Below are positions 1 to 9,808 of a DNA stretch of 64,000 nt, in pieces. A model generated the notes under the pieces. The model made no database searches, was not told the origin of the DNA, and saw only the letters and a list, made by a program, of their open reading frames with translations. This DNA is from Parvularcula sp. LCG005. Lineage in GTDB: Bacteria > Pseudomonadota > Alphaproteobacteria > Caulobacterales > Parvularculaceae. A program made the position numbers and the translations under genes. The stretch covers positions 976,501 to 1,040,500 of the forward strand of contig NZ_CP136758.1 of NCBI RefSeq assembly GCF_032930845.1, read 5' to 3'. Position 1 is the first letter of the stretch, and every line of letters starts with the position of its first letter.

Positions 1-2756
1 TCAACCAGATCATCCGTGTCAAAATCATCCTGCGCCAGAAGGCCGGAAGACAGCGGCTGGGACAGTTTGGACCCGTCGCGATAGAGCGCGATGGCCTTCA
101 GTCCCTTCGCATAGGCGGCGTGATAGGTGGCGAGGCAATCGGCCACGGAGGCACGACCGGGCAGGTTGACGGTCTTGGAGATGGCCCCTGAAATGAACGG
201 CTGGCAGGCCGCCATCATGTTGATATGAGCTGCAACGGACAGGCTGCGCGTGCCGATGCGGCCGCAGCGGTTGGCGCAGTCGAACACGGCATAATGTTCG
301 AGCGCGAGATGCGGCGCGCCCTCCAGTGTCATGGTCCCGCAGCAGTAGAGATTGGCCCTGTGAATGTCCTCGTCGGAAAACCCAAGATCCCTGAGAAGCA
401 CGTACCCCGACTGCCCCATCTGCTGTTCAGTCAGGTGCAGGACACCGCGCATGAATCCTTCGCCAAGGACGTCAGCGGTGAACACATAGGTGATGTCAAA
501 GGCGGTCTTCAGCGCTTCGCGTAGCGCTGTGATCTGGGTGTCACCGAAGCCTTCTTCACGCAAGGCATCGAAATTGACGCCCGGCGCATGCTCCAGCGTC
601 CCATGCCCGATGGCGTACTGCTCGATCTCGGCAATTTCGTCTTCCGTATACCCCAATGTTTCAAGGGCGCGCGGCACCGACCGGTTGATGATGCGGAACG
701 ATCCGCCACCCGCCAGTGACTTGAACTTCACGAGGGCGAAGTCAGGCTCAATACCCGTCGTATCGCAGTCCATCACGAGGCCGATGGTGCCGGTTGGGGC
801 AATCACCGTCACCTGCGCGTTTCGCAGGCCGTGCTTTTCGGCGGCCTTCAACGTTCGCTGCCATGCCTCATTCGCTGCCTCGAACAGCCCAGGATACGGC
901 ACCTGGTCAGGCGCTATGCGGTCCGGCCGGATCGACAGGCCTTCGAAATCACCGACACCGGCCGCGGCCGCATGATTTCTCAGGACGCGGAGCATCGGTT
1001 TCCGGTTCGCATCGAAACGGTCAAAGGTGCCAAGCCTTGCGGCCATCTCGGCCGACGTCTCATAGGCCGTGGCGGTCATCAGGGCGGAAATGGCGCCGGC
1101 CGCGGCTCGTCCCTCATCGCTGTCATAGGCAATGCCCGACGACATGAGGAGCCCGCCGAGATTGGCAAAACCAAGCCCCAACGTGCGATAAAGGTAGGAC
1201 CGCTGGGCAATGGCCCGTGACGGATAGGATGCCATGCCCACGGAAATTTCGAGCACCATCGTCCACAGGCGACAGGCGTGACGGAAGCCCGCGCTGTCAA
1301 ATTCGCCGTCTGGGCCCAAGAATTTGAGCAGATTGATCGAGGCCAGATTGCAGGCCGTGTCGTCAAGGAACATATATTCCGAGCACGGATTGGAGCCATT
1401 GATCCGACCATCGGCAGGGCAGGTGTGCCACTCATTGATGGTATCATCAAACTGCAGGCCGGGATCAGCGCTTGACCAGGCTGCATCACCAATGCGTGCC
1501 CACAGGTCCTGGGCCGGCACGGTCTTGTGCGGCTGGCCGTCGACCCGGCGGGTGAGGGTCCAGTCGCCGCCGTCTTCTACAGCCTGCAAAAATTCGCCGT
1601 TCAGCCGCACGGAGTTGTTTGCGTTCTGGCCACTGACGGTCCGATAGCCTTCGCCGTCCCAGTCGGTCGAATAGGTCTCGACCATCATCGCCGTGCGGCC
1701 CTCGCGCGCCAGTGCGAGGGCGCGAGCCATGACGTTCTCGGCAACGCCGTCGCGGCGGGCCGCCTTCAGCACCCGCTTCAGCGTCTCGTTCCGCTTGGGA
1801 TCAAACCGGTAATCATCCTTCCCGGACAGGGCGGCGAACAGGGCTTCGACGTGCCGTCGAATGACGATCGACCCGCAAACGATTGCGGCGACCTTCCGCT
1901 CCTCTACTGATTTCCAGTCGATAAAGGCTTCGATATCCGGATGATCAATATCGACGATGACCATCTTCGCAGCGCGGCGGGTCACGCCACCGGATTTGAT
2001 GGCGCCGGCCGCGGCGTCGCCGACTTTCAGGAAGCTCAAAAGGCCCGATGATTGTCCGCCGCCAGCAAGTGGCTCACCCTCGCCGCGAAGGGCAGAAAAA
2101 TTGGAGCCTGACCCGGAGCCATATTTGAACAGCCGGGCTTCCCGTTGCCACAGATCAAAAATGCCGTTCGCGCCAACCAGCGAGTCCTCAACGGACTGAA
2201 TGAAGCAGGCGTGGGGTTGCGGCCATTCGTAGGCGTCCTCAACGGCCACCACATCCTTGATCTTCGGGTCATAGCGGAAATGGCCCGTGCCAATGGCCTC
2301 GATGCCGTAGGACCAGTGCAGGCCGGTGTTGAACCACTGGGGCGAATTGGGCGCCGCCACCTGGCGGGCGAGCATGGCGCTCAGTTCGTCGCGGAAAGTA
2401 ACTGCCGTTTCCTCGTTGTCGAACAGGCCCTGTTTCCAGCCGTGATAGGCCCAGGCCCCCGACATCCGCTCGAATACGTCCGATGCGTGGCTCTCGGCGC
2501 CAGATCCTGCGTTCGGGGCGGCCATCTGCGGTGCCAAGGGAAGTGGACCGTCGAACCCTGGCCGGGGGACCGTCGCTTCCGGCACGCCAGCCCGGCGCAG
2601 ATATTTCTGCGCCAGAATATCGGTGGCCACTTGCGACCACGGCGTCGGGACCTGCAGAGTGATAATATCGCCGCGGTGAGTACGGCTCTCCGCTTCGCGA
2701 AAATCCAGATCGCCATAAGCAGATTGCGGCGAGGAAAAATGTCGATCGATACGCAT
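1..2756 (-). CDS. nrdJ: Adenosylcobalamin-dependent (class II) ribonucleotide reductase, 3' end cut by window
   Basis: Reduces ribonucleotides to deoxyribonucleotides using a B12-generated thiyl radical, working with or without oxygen. About 918 residues are visible; the C-terminus runs off the left edge. Seen in the sequence: [10 protein letters not shown] near residue 110, the substrate-site Cys in QPHACF near 182, the [19 protein letters not shown] block with the radical Cys near 455, and [20 protein letters not shown]. The ATG at 2756 has GGAG six bases upstream. The 295 bp up to the next gene hold a weak promoter-like pair (TCCACA, 17 bp, TATATC) about 30-60 bp before the start. I see no clear NrdR box and no cobalamin riboswitch. 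No nrdAB is present in the window. Family assignment is secure. Confidence 0.96.
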   Translation of the reverse strand, partial: MRIDRHFSSPQSAYGDLDFREAESRTHRGDIITLQVPTPWSQVATDILAQKYLRRAGVPEATVPRPGFDGPLPLAPQMAAPNAGSGAESHASDVFERMSGAWAYHGWKQGLFDNEETAVTFRDELSAMLARQVAAPNSPQWFNTGLHWSYGIEAIGTGHFRYDPKIKDVVAVEDAYEWPQPHACFIQSVEDSLVGANGIFDLWQREARLFKYGSGSGSNFSALRGEGEPLAGGGQSSGLLSFLKVGDAAAGAIKSGGVTRRAAKMVIVDIDHPDIEAFIDWKSVEERKVAAIVCGSIVIRRHVEALFAALSGKDDYRFDPKRNETLKRVLKAARRDGVAENVMARALALAREGRTAMMVETYSTDWDGEGYRTVSGQNANNSVRLNGEFLQAVEDGGDWTLTRRVDGQPHKTVPAQDLWARIGDAAWSSADPGLQFDDTINEWHTCPADGRINGSNPCSEYMFLDDTACNLASINLLKFLGPDGEFDSAGFRHACRLWTMVLEISVGMASYPSRAIAQRSYLYRTLGLGFANLGGLLMSSGIAYDSDEGRAAAGAISALMTATAYETSAEMAARLGTFDRFDANRKPMLRVLRNHAAAAGVGDFEGLSIRPDRIAPDQVPYPGLFEAANEAWQRTLKAAEKHGLRNAQVTVIAPTGTIGLVMDCDTTGIEPDFALVKFKSLAGGGSFRIINRSVPRALETLGYTEDEIAEIEQYAIGHGTLEHAPGVNFDALREEGFGDTQITALREALKTAFDITYVFTADVLGEGFMRGVLHLTEQQMGQSGYVLLRDLGFSDEDIHRANLYCCGTMTLEGAPHLALEHYAVFDCANRCGRIGTRSLSVAAHINMMAACQPFISGAISKTVNLPGRASVADCLATYHAAYAKGLKAIALYRDGSKLSQPLSSGLLAQDDFDTDDLV

Positions 2757-3051
2757 GGAGGCTCCGCAGAAGTCAGCAAAAAATGATATAGGGTGATTTG
2801 CACCGATTGTGGAAAGGCCTTGAAGAGCATCGCGACGCAATGCCAAATAGCGATGGCGACGTGTTTATTTGTCGCGCCAATACCATGTGCAACGCAACAA
2901 TGAAGGTTTTGCGCGCTGTAATTTCTTATCTGATCAAGTACTCACTGCTCTTGATACAGAATAACACTATGATTTTAACCATTTAGATGATGACAGTCCC
3001 GCCACAATCGCGTTATAGGGGTTGTCCGTAAGTTAAGGGTATCTGTCGCGC

Positions 3052-3576
3052 ATGGCCTACACCCCCTCAAACGCCGAGTCCTCGCGCGAAGTCCGTGGCG
3101 TCGTCAAATGGTTCGACCAGGTGAAGGGCTATGGCTTCATCACCGACAATGCGGGCGGTCGCGATGTTCTCATCCACTCCTCCTGCCTCAAACAAAGCGG
3201 TCAGAACACGGCGCCCGAAGGCGCGACGGTGATCTGCGAAGCGATCGAGAGTGAGAAAGGCCTGCAGGCCATTCGGATCATTGAGCTCGATGTCAGCAGT
3301 GCTGCGCCATTGCCGCGACCTACACTGTCGCCGCGCGAGACGATCATCAGCCCGGCCGGTGCCATGATGCCCGCCGAGGTCAAGTGGTTCAGTCGTGCCA
3401 AGGGCTACGGTTTCCTGACGCGCGGCGAGGGGACGGAGGACATTTTCGTCCATATGGAAGTCGTCCGTGCTGCGGGTCTTGCCGAACTAATTCCTGGTCA
3501 GAATGTCCGTGTTTCGTTTGGAGAGGGTAATAAGGGCCTTCTGGCGACGGAAATCACGGTGGATACCGGGAACTGA
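3052..3576 (+). CDS. Dual cold-shock-domain protein
   Basis: Single-stranded nucleic-acid-binding protein of 174 aa with two cold-shock domains, an architecture common in Alphaproteobacteria. Domain 1 (about residues 14-78) begins [14 protein letters not shown]. Domain 2 (about 107-172) begins [14 protein letters not shown] and carries DIFVHMEVV. Both keep the aromatic RNP1-like KGYGF motif; RNP2 is degenerate in domain 1 (DVLIHSSCL). A 30-residue Pro/Ser linker joins them. It is transcribed divergently from nrdJ. It probably acts as a cytoplasmic RNA chaperone, but whether cold induces it cannot be seen here. Confidence 0.93.
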   Translation: MAYTPSNAESSREVRGVVKWFDQVKGYGFITDNAGGRDVLIHSSCLKQSGQNTAPEGATVICEAIESEKGLQAIRIIELDVSSAAPLPRPTLSPRETIISPAGAMMPAEVKWFSRAKGYGFLTRGEGTEDIFVHMEVVRAAGLAELIPGQNVRVSFGEGNKGLLATEITVDTGN

Positions 3577-3597
3577 TTTTCTGGTCCGATCTGACGC

Positions 3598-3632
3598 GCT
3601 GAAGACCAAGCAGTTGTGTCTGTTCAGCTTTT
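3598..3632 (+). terminator. Possible imperfect terminator after the cold-shock gene
   Basis: GCTGAAGAC pairs with GTC-TG-TTCAGC (2-nt bulge, loop of about 11) and is followed by TTTTC. It sits 20 bp after the stop of the cold-shock gene. The stem is interrupted, so confidence is low. Confidence 0.35.
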
Positions 3633-3764
3633 CAATACGGCTTTTTTCTTCTGTGACGGGTTACAAAAAATTGTCCCGTCCAGCGACATTTTGTGAAACT
3701 CGCGCCACGAATTCGGCGTTATGTTCCCATAGGCCTTGAGGGCCATAATAGAGGGAAAGACCCA

Positions 3765-4133
3765 ATGTTGAAATTTGCAATGATCGCCGCTGGCGCTGGT
3801 GCACTGTTGTTGACGAGTGCCTGCACAACGACAGGTAATGTTGAGAAACGCGGCGCTCAAGGCGCGGCAGTAGGCGCTGTTGCTGGCGCTGTCATCGGGA
3901 ACAATGTCGGTGATGGCGACGCGACGCGCGGTGCGGTCATCGGTGGTGTGCTCGGCGGTGCCGCTGGCGCAGCAAAAGGCCGTCAAGAAGACGTCCAGTC
4001 TGGCGAAGGCACACGGCTGAAAGAAACGGCCGATGGCCAGAAACTGTATTACGATTCCAGCGCCCGTCGTTATTACTATGTCGATGAGCGGACGGGTCGG
4101 ACCTACTGGCAGGACGGCGCGCTGCGCTATTAG
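3765..4133 (+). CDS. Glycine-zipper outer-membrane lipoprotein
   Basis: Small lipoprotein of 122 aa. The ATG at 3765 is preceded by GAGGGAAAG and starts a lipoprotein signal peptide with lipobox LTSAC (Cys about residue 19). An in-frame start 72 bp upstream would bury that signal and is rejected. After the signal comes a glycine-zipper segment (GAAVGAVAGAVIG, then GAVIGGVLGGAAGAAKG), typical of SlyB/YMGG-type envelope proteins. The C-terminus is rich in Tyr and charged residues (KLYYDSSARRYYYVDE). It likely sits in the outer membrane. The exact role is unknown. Confidence 0.85.
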   Translation: MLKFAMIAAGAGALLLTSACTTTGNVEKRGAQGAAVGAVAGAVIGNNVGDGDATRGAVIGGVLGGAAGAAKGRQEDVQSGEGTRLKETADGQKLYYDSSARRYYYVDERTGRTYWQDGALRY

Positions 4134-4177
4134 AGCCAACGCTTGACCAATTGGTCGGAAGGGGGTTTTTCACCTCC

Positions 4178-4951
4178 ATGACCGAAGTCGCTTCAAAATC
4201 TGATTTAGAACCAATGAGCGGTGCAGATATTGCGCCGCTCATTGTGCTTGTGCGTCCGCAAATGGGCGAGAATATCGGCGCGACCGCGCGCGCCATGCTG
4301 AATTTCGGCCTGAAGGGCCTGCGTCTGGTCGCGCCCAGGGATGGGTGGCCCAATCCAGCGGCAAAGGCGATGGCGGCCGGTGCCGCTGAAGTCATCGACA
4401 ATGCCCGGGTGTTCGACACCGTCGTGGATGCCGTCAGCGACTGTCATCTTGTACTGGCCACGACGGCGCGACACCGCGGGCTTTTCCTGCCGGTGCACAC
4501 ACCGCAGGTCGCGGCGGAAACTTTGCGGACCGAGGCCCACGCTGGTCGGCGCACAGCCATTCTTTTCGGAGCGGAAAAATCCGGCCTCGACAGCAATGAA
4601 GTGGCCCAGGCCCACGGTATCATCAACATCCCCGTCAATCCGTCCTTCTCGTCACTCAATCTGGCGCAGGCCGTCATTGTCATTGCCTATGAATGGTCCA
4701 AGGCCAAAGGCACCCAGCCGCTGTTCGAATCGGAATATGACGATACGCCGGCCAGCATGGGAGAGGTGGACGGGATGATCAGTCATTTCATCGCGCTGCT
4801 CGATCAGGCGGGCTATTTCTATCCGGATCACAAAAGAGTGGTGATGGAGCGCAATGTCAGGACCCTTTTGACAAATGCCTCCATGTCGAGCGCTGAAACG
4901 CGTCTGTTTCGCGGCATGATCCGACAGCTTGCCCGGATGCGCGCTGATTAA
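4178..4951 (+). CDS. trmJ: tRNA (cytidine/uridine-2'-O-)-methyltransferase TrmJ
   Basis: SPOUT-class methyltransferase of 257 aa that 2'-O-methylates tRNA position 32 using S-adenosylmethionine. Seen: VLVRPQMGENIGATARAM at the N-terminus, AILFGAEKSGL, and the knot motif INIPVNPSFSSLNLAQAV. About 80 C-terminal residues form the usual helical extension. An in-frame TTG at 4151 overlaps the Shine-Dalgarno GGAAGGGGG, so the ATG at 4178 is preferred. The assignment to TrmJ rather than another SPOUT RNA methylase rests on the overall sequence pattern. Confidence 0.9.
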   Translation: MTEVASKSDLEPMSGADIAPLIVLVRPQMGENIGATARAMLNFGLKGLRLVAPRDGWPNPAAKAMAAGAAEVIDNARVFDTVVDAVSDCHLVLATTARHRGLFLPVHTPQVAAETLRTEAHAGRRTAILFGAEKSGLDSNEVAQAHGIINIPVNPSFSSLNLAQAVIVIAYEWSKAKGTQPLFESEYDDTPASMGEVDGMISHFIALLDQAGYFYPDHKRVVMERNVRTLLTNASMSSAETRLFRGMIRQLARMRAD

Positions 4952-4984
4952 TTGCATCGCGCCATCTCGCCGGCGCAGCATTTC

Positions 4985-5002
4985 GCCCTAGTTTCATAGG
5001 GC
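4985..5002 (+). promoter_or_regulatory. Hairpin just upstream of otsA
   Basis: GCCCTA-GTTTCA-TAGGGC forms a 6-bp stem with a 6-nt loop in the 78-bp trmJ-otsA gap. It is followed by AAAA rather than a T tract, so it may be leader structure of otsA rather than a terminator. No function is established. Confidence 0.3.
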
Positions 5003-5029
5003 AAAACACGAATGGGAGCTTGCTCGCTC

Positions 5030-6433
5030 ATGGGACGACTTGTTGCTATTTCCAATCGCACAGCCGCTGGCTCAGCCAAGGCCGGGGGGCTCGCCGTCGC
5101 GGTCTGGGACGCGCTCGTTGAAAGTCGCGGTGTCTGGTACGGCTGGAGCGGCGATGTGGTCGAACAGACCCCGCGCGGCGTGGAGATGGTCGTCGAGGAT
5201 GGCGTTGAATTCGCGCTGACGGACCTGACGCACGAGGAACATGACGGCTTCTATCTTGGGTTCTCCAATCGCGCGCTCTGGCCCGTCCTTCATTACCGCA
5301 CGGACCTCGCCTATTTCGACGAGGATGAGTTTGAGCAGTATGTCGACGTCAATGCGCGCTTCTCACGGCTCGTCGCGCCGCGTCTTCTCGACGATGACAT
5401 GGTCTGGGTGCACGATTACCATTTCTTCCTTCTGGGCCAGGATCTGCGCAATGAAGGTTGGGAAGGCCGGACTGGATACTTTCTGCACGTTCCCTTTCCG
5501 CCGCCCGAAGTCTTCCGGACTGTGCCGCACCATCATCGCCTGGCGCGTGCGCTCTGCGCCTATGATGTGATCGGCCTCCAGACCGAGATGGATCGTCGCA
5601 ATCTTGAACACTATTTTATTGACGAGCTGGGCGCTGAGCGTCTGGACGAGGGCTTGTTCAAGGTCGCTGGACGGACGATCCGTATCCGATCCTATCCGAT
5701 CGGAATTGACGCTGGTGAATTTGCCCGGCTGGCCACTGAGGAACGTGCACAGGGCGCCGCCAAGCGACTGTCGCAGTTTCTTCAGGATCGCGACCTGATC
5801 TTGGGTGTGGATCGCATGGATTACTCCAAGGGCATCCCAAACCGCTTTGACGCGGTTGGTTGCCTGCTTGATCACTACCCGGAACATCGCGGTTCTATTT
5901 CCTATACCCAGATTGCGCCGCCGTCGCGGTCCAAGGTGGAAGAATACCAGCACCTGCGCAGCCAGCTCGACAAGCTCGCAGGGCGGATCAATGGCGACTA
6001 TGGCGATCTGGACTGGATCCCCATCCGGTATCTGGCGCGGCCTTATCCGCGTGAAGAGCTGGCCGGGATCTTCCGTATCGCGAAGGTCGGTTTTGTCACG
6101 CCGCTCCATGATGGGATGAACCTTGTCGCGAAGGAATATGTCGCGGCACAGGACCCGGAAAATCCTGGTGTTCTGGTCCTGTCAGAGTTTGCGGGGGCGG
6201 CTGAACAGATGCGGGAGGGCGCCGTCCTGGTGAACCCGCATGACAAGAATGGTATGGCAGACCGCCTGCATGAAGCGCTGAAAATGCCGCTTGATGAGCG
6301 GAAGCGCCGTTGGAAAGTCATGATGGATCAAGTTTGCGCGCAGGATATTGCCTGGTGGCGGGAGACGTTCCTGGACGATCTGACGCACTGCCACGACAAT
6401 ACCGACGATCGCGTCGTTCAGCTGAAACCATGA
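5030..6433 (+). CDS. otsA: Trehalose-6-phosphate synthase
   Basis: GT20 glycosyltransferase of 467 aa making trehalose-6-phosphate from UDP-glucose and glucose-6-phosphate. Seen: RLVAISNR and KAGGLAVAVWDAL at the N-terminus, VWVHDYHFFLLGQDLR, GYFLHVPFPPPE, the sugar-nucleotide site DRMDYSKGIPNR, and DGMNLVAKEYVA. The start at 5030 puts RLVAISNR at the usual distance from the N-terminus. An ATG at 5012, 18 bp upstream, is possible and the ribosome-binding site does not decide between them. The stop overlaps otsB in ATGA, so the two are translationally coupled. Together they supply trehalose for osmotic or desiccation protection. Confidence 0.95.
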   Translation: MGRLVAISNRTAAGSAKAGGLAVAVWDALVESRGVWYGWSGDVVEQTPRGVEMVVEDGVEFALTDLTHEEHDGFYLGFSNRALWPVLHYRTDLAYFDEDEFEQYVDVNARFSRLVAPRLLDDDMVWVHDYHFFLLGQDLRNEGWEGRTGYFLHVPFPPPEVFRTVPHHHRLARALCAYDVIGLQTEMDRRNLEHYFIDELGAERLDEGLFKVAGRTIRIRSYPIGIDAGEFARLATEERAQGAAKRLSQFLQDRDLILGVDRMDYSKGIPNRFDAVGCLLDHYPEHRGSISYTQIAPPSRSKVEEYQHLRSQLDKLAGRINGDYGDLDWIPIRYLARPYPREELAGIFRIAKVGFVTPLHDGMNLVAKEYVAAQDPENPGVLVLSEFAGAAEQMREGAVLVNPHDKNGMADRLHEALKMPLDERKRRWKVMMDQVCAQDIAWWRETFLDDLTHCHDNTDDRVVQLKP

Positions 6434-7164
6434 CAATGGCGCTGATGATGCCGCCGGCCCTGACGGACCGGCACGCCCTGTTTCTGGATTTTGACGGGAC
6501 TCTTGCGCCGTTGCAGGATGATCCGGATGCGGTGCATCTGCCCGTCGGAGGCGACGGTCTCTTGGCGGGTCTTGCCGATCATCTTGATGGCGCGCTGGCG
6601 CTGGTCTCTGGGCGCGACGTACGTGATCTGTCGACACGCGTTCCGCCGCATCTCTGGCGGGCTGGCAATCATGGCGCCGCAATTCTGGAGCCGGGCAGGA
6701 TGATCGACGAACTGCCCGAAGCGCCCGCCGAACTCCGCGCGGTGGCCGATGCAATGGCAGCAGAAGATGACGGCCTGTGGCTCGAAGTGAAGGGGCCCGT
6801 CCTGGCCCTGCATGTGCGACACGCCGCGCATCTGGCCGATGAGGCGGAGACGCGTTTCAGAAAGGCCGCGGCGTCGGTTGACGGTTATTCCGTTCAGCGC
6901 GGCAATGGCATCATCGAATTCAAACCTCAGCATGCGGACAAGGGCGCCGCGATCCGCCATCTGTGCGAGTCGGCCCCCTTCACAGGGCGGATCCCTGTCT
7001 TTGTGGGTGATGATACCACCGACGAGGACGGATTTATGGCCGTTAATGATCTCGGCGGCATGGCGGTAAAAGTCGGCGCGGGCGAAACCGTCGCTGGCTT
7101 CCGGCTAGCCGATGTTCCTGCCACTTGGCGATGGCTGACCGAAAGCTTCGACAGTCTTTCCTGA
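6430..7164 (+). CDS. otsB: Trehalose-6-phosphate phosphatase
   Basis: HAD-superfamily phosphatase of 244 aa that dephosphorylates trehalose-6-phosphate. Motif I is LFLDFDGTLAPL (nucleophile Asp and acid/base Asp), motif II ALVSGRDV, and the metal motif is VGDDTTDEDGF. The ATG at 6430 overlaps the otsA stop by 4 bp (ATGA). Longer in-frame starts inside otsA lack a ribosome-binding site and would add sequence unlike the family. It ends about 10 bp before a hairpin terminator. Confidence 0.94.
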   Translation: MTMALMMPPALTDRHALFLDFDGTLAPLQDDPDAVHLPVGGDGLLAGLADHLDGALALVSGRDVRDLSTRVPPHLWRAGNHGAAILEPGRMIDELPEAPAELRAVADAMAAEDDGLWLEVKGPVLALHVRHAAHLADEAETRFRKAAASVDGYSVQRGNGIIEFKPQHADKGAAIRHLCESAPFTGRIPVFVGDDTTDEDGFMAVNDLGGMAVKVGAGETVAGFRLADVPATWRWLTESFDSLS

Positions 7165-7173
7165 TAGCCGGTC

Positions 7174-7206
7174 ATAAAAAAACCGCCGGCAAGATGCCGG
7201 CGGTTT
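7174..7206 (-). terminator. Strong rho-independent terminator between convergent genes
   Basis: An 11-bp perfect stem, AAACCGCCGGC (7180-7190) and GCCGGCGGTTT (7196-7206), with a 5-nt loop. On the minus strand it is followed by TTTTTTTAT, so it is a good terminator for the TonB-dependent receptor. Rightward it also ends otsB but with a poor T tract. Confidence 0.85.
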
Positions 7207-7228
7207 GATTGTCAGAAGACCGATGGCC

Positions 7229-9808
7229 TTACCATTCCTTGCGCAGCGTCACGCCGTAGGAGCGCGGCTGGTTCGGATAGCCGTTATAGCTGCCGTTCTG
7301 CGCTGTGGTCGGGAAGGCTGACTGATAGAACTGCTCATCGGTCAGGTTACGACCCCACACAAAGGCGCGGACGCCGTTGTCCCAGTTGATGCCGACACTA
7401 CCGTTCAGCAGATTGACTTCACGGGAGGCGACGGAAGCGGGCACGTTTTCCACGACCTGAACTTCATCCTCATACTGATAGGCGCCGCGGATGAAGAGCA
7501 TTTTGTCATCCCCGATTGGCGTCTCATAGAGGGCCGAGAAGAACAGGCTCATCGTGTGGATGCCTGCAGGCTGTGTACCCGACAGGTCGACCGTTGCCTG
7601 GGCGCCGGTCTCGTCAACGCCGTTGGCGCCAACGAAGCTGTCATAGACAGGGTCGAGGAACGTGCCTGAGAAGGTCAGTGTCAGCGGATCAATTGGCTGG
7701 AACGTGGCGTCGATTTCGATACCTGTTGTCGATTGTTCACCCGCATTGGTCAGGCCAAAGCCAGTCCCTGTGAAGATCACCGACTGGAAGCCGTCAATCG
7801 TCTGGTCAAAGACCGTGACATTCAGTGAGCCGCGGTCAAACTGCGCTTTCATGCCCAGTTCGTAGACCATCGATTCCTCAGGGCCGGCATACCGCGTGCC
7901 TGGCGACAGGTTGGGGACCAGAAGGCCCGCGCTGTCCAAAGCGGCGATGTCAGATGGGAACGGCTTGCTGTCACGGCTGAGGTTGAAGGACGAAGCCTTG
8001 AAGCCGGTTGCGACGCTACCATAGATGTTGATCCGCGGTGTCAGCTCATAGGCCAGACGGACCGTGTACGACACGTTGTCGTCCTTGGTCTTGCCGTCTT
8101 CGACTTCGTTCGGGAACGCAACGAATGGCGGCAGGAACTGGAACGGCTGAAGTGTCAGCAGCGGGTTACAGGCTGGTGGCGGGTTTGACGCAGAGCAGGG
8201 GACGGAGTCGACGGCGCTTGCAAACGCCGAAGCGCCAGCCAGAACCGCAGCCTGCGTGCCCGGCATCAAGCCTTCGACAAGCGCGATGTTGGAGGGGGTA
8301 GCCACGAAGCCGGTGGCGTCGAAGAAGGCCTGAGCAAATGCCTGCTGCGTGATCAGGCCATTGCCGACCTGCTCCAGATCAAGGGATGCGAACACGTCGT
8401 CATTGATCGTGTACCCCTGAACGCGCTTTTCGTCCTCGGTATAGTTCAGGCCGACAGTCGCGGTCAGGCGATCGGTCAATTCATAGTCTGCCTGCGCGAA
8501 CACGGACCAGCTGTCATTCTCCTGATCGAGAAACTCGCGGCTGCCTGTATTCGGCGCGAAGAAGGTCCCGTTCGGCAGGCTCAGCGCAGCTTCGAGCTGG
8601 TCGAGGGCGCCGGGCTGACCGAGCGAGATCGCAAGAACATCGCCATAATCGCGGAACTGATTGCCGAAGATGACATTCGATTTGTTTTCGACCTGCTCAT
8701 CGAAGAGGTAGGCGCCGACCATCCAGTCGAGACGCTCATTACCTTTCGAGGTCAGACGAAATTCCTGCGTCACCGTGTCGACATTCACATCGTTCAGGTT
8801 CGACGCAATCAGGAACGCATCGGTGAAGTCGACGTCGCCGTTCGATTTGACCGACTGCTCACGATAGGAGGTGATCGACGTGAAATCGGCAAAGCCCCAA
8901 TCGGCGTCGAGATGGGCAGAGGTCCCCCAGTTTTCGACTTCGTTGGTGGGCTGGATGTCCAGCATCGTTTCATAGGAATATGGGTCGGAGCTGACCGTGC
9001 CGCCCACGGCGCGGATCGCATTGCCGGTCGGGCCGTCAAACAGGTTCGGCGCATAGCAGCAGTCTTCGTCGAGGCGATCGAGATCGGCGATGATCCGCAG
9101 GCTGACTTCAGGTACAGGCTCATACAGGTATTGCGCGCGAACGGCCCAGCGATTGCGCTCGTTCAGGTCCTCGCCAAGATAGGTATTTTCGGCATACCCA
9201 TCGCGCTTGTGCATCGTGCCTGAGAGGCTGAACGCCGAGGTGTCGTTGATCGGGCCGGTGATCAGACCCTTGAGGATCCGCTGATTTTCATTGCCGAGCG
9301 TCGCCTCGAGCGAGCCGCCCAGCGTGAATTGTGGCTCGGCGGTCACGAAGCTGATGACGCCAGCAGAGGCGTTCTTGCCGAACAGCGTGCTTTGCGGACC
9401 GCGCAGGACTTCAACCCGCTGCAGGTCAGGAAGATCGGAAATCGAGGCAGCGGAACGGCTGCGATACACGCCATCAATAAAGACGCCGACGGAAGGTTCG
9501 ATGCCGACATTGTTCGCGCCATTACCGAAGCCGCGGATAATGAAGGTGGTGTTGCCGGAGCGTTCAAGCTGAGAGACGCGCAGGGAAGGGACGACGGACT
9601 GCAGGTCCATCAGATCGTTGATCTGGGCCTGCTCGATCACTTCGTCATCGACGACGCTGACGGCGACCGGCACTTCTTGCAGGGTCTGCTCACGCTTGGT
9701 CGCCGTGACGGTGATGACATCTTCATCCATGTCATCCTGGGCCAGAGCCGGCGCAGCAAAAGCAGTCGTCATTGCCAGGGACGTGCCCAGCATCAGAAAT
9801 TTTTTCAT
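7229..9808 (-). CDS. TonB-dependent outer-membrane receptor
   Basis: An 859-aa outer-membrane gated channel energised by TonB. It has a signal peptide (MKKFLMLGTSLAMTTAFAAP...ALA), a TonB-box-like segment EDVITVTATK, a plug domain with VPSLRV, FIIRGFG and VEVLRGPQSTLFGKNASAG, then a 22-strand-type barrel ending in the aromatic motif GVTLRKEW. The ATG at 9808 follows AAGGAAAC; a TTG 18 bp upstream lies before that site and is rejected. The substrate cannot be told from sequence, and no sigma/anti-sigma pair or uptake operon is adjacent. A hairpin terminator lies just downstream. Confidence 0.95.
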   Translation of the reverse strand: MKKFLMLGTSLAMTTAFAAPALAQDDMDEDVITVTATKREQTLQEVPVAVSVVDDEVIEQAQINDLMDLQSVVPSLRVSQLERSGNTTFIIRGFGNGANNVGIEPSVGVFIDGVYRSRSAASISDLPDLQRVEVLRGPQSTLFGKNASAGVISFVTAEPQFTLGGSLEATLGNENQRILKGLITGPINDTSAFSLSGTMHKRDGYAENTYLGEDLNERNRWAVRAQYLYEPVPEVSLRIIADLDRLDEDCCYAPNLFDGPTGNAIRAVGGTVSSDPYSYETMLDIQPTNEVENWGTSAHLDADWGFADFTSITSYREQSVKSNGDVDFTDAFLIASNLNDVNVDTVTQEFRLTSKGNERLDWMVGAYLFDEQVENKSNVIFGNQFRDYGDVLAISLGQPGALDQLEAALSLPNGTFFAPNTGSREFLDQENDSWSVFAQADYELTDRLTATVGLNYTEDEKRVQGYTINDDVFASLDLEQVGNGLITQQAFAQAFFDATGFVATPSNIALVEGLMPGTQAAVLAGASAFASAVDSVPCSASNPPPACNPLLTLQPFQFLPPFVAFPNEVEDGKTKDDNVSYTVRLAYELTPRINIYGSVATGFKASSFNLSRDSKPFPSDIAALDSAGLLVPNLSPGTRYAGPEESMVYELGMKAQFDRGSLNVTVFDQTIDGFQSVIFTGTGFGLTNAGEQSTTGIEIDATFQPIDPLTLTFSGTFLDPVYDSFVGANGVDETGAQATVDLSGTQPAGIHTMSLFFSALYETPIGDDKMLFIRGAYQYEDEVQVVENVPASVASREVNLLNGSVGINWDNGVRAFVWGRNLTDEQFYQSAFPTTAQNGSYNGYPNQPRSYGVTLRKEW

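Noticed and set aside
2757-3051. Cobalamin riboswitch or NrdR boxes before nrdJ
   Set aside because: Only about 295 bp is available; I found neither the B12-box core nor paired NrdR-like palindromes.
4151-4177. TTG start for trmJ at 4151
   Set aside because: It overlaps the Shine-Dalgarno sequence that serves the ATG at 4178.
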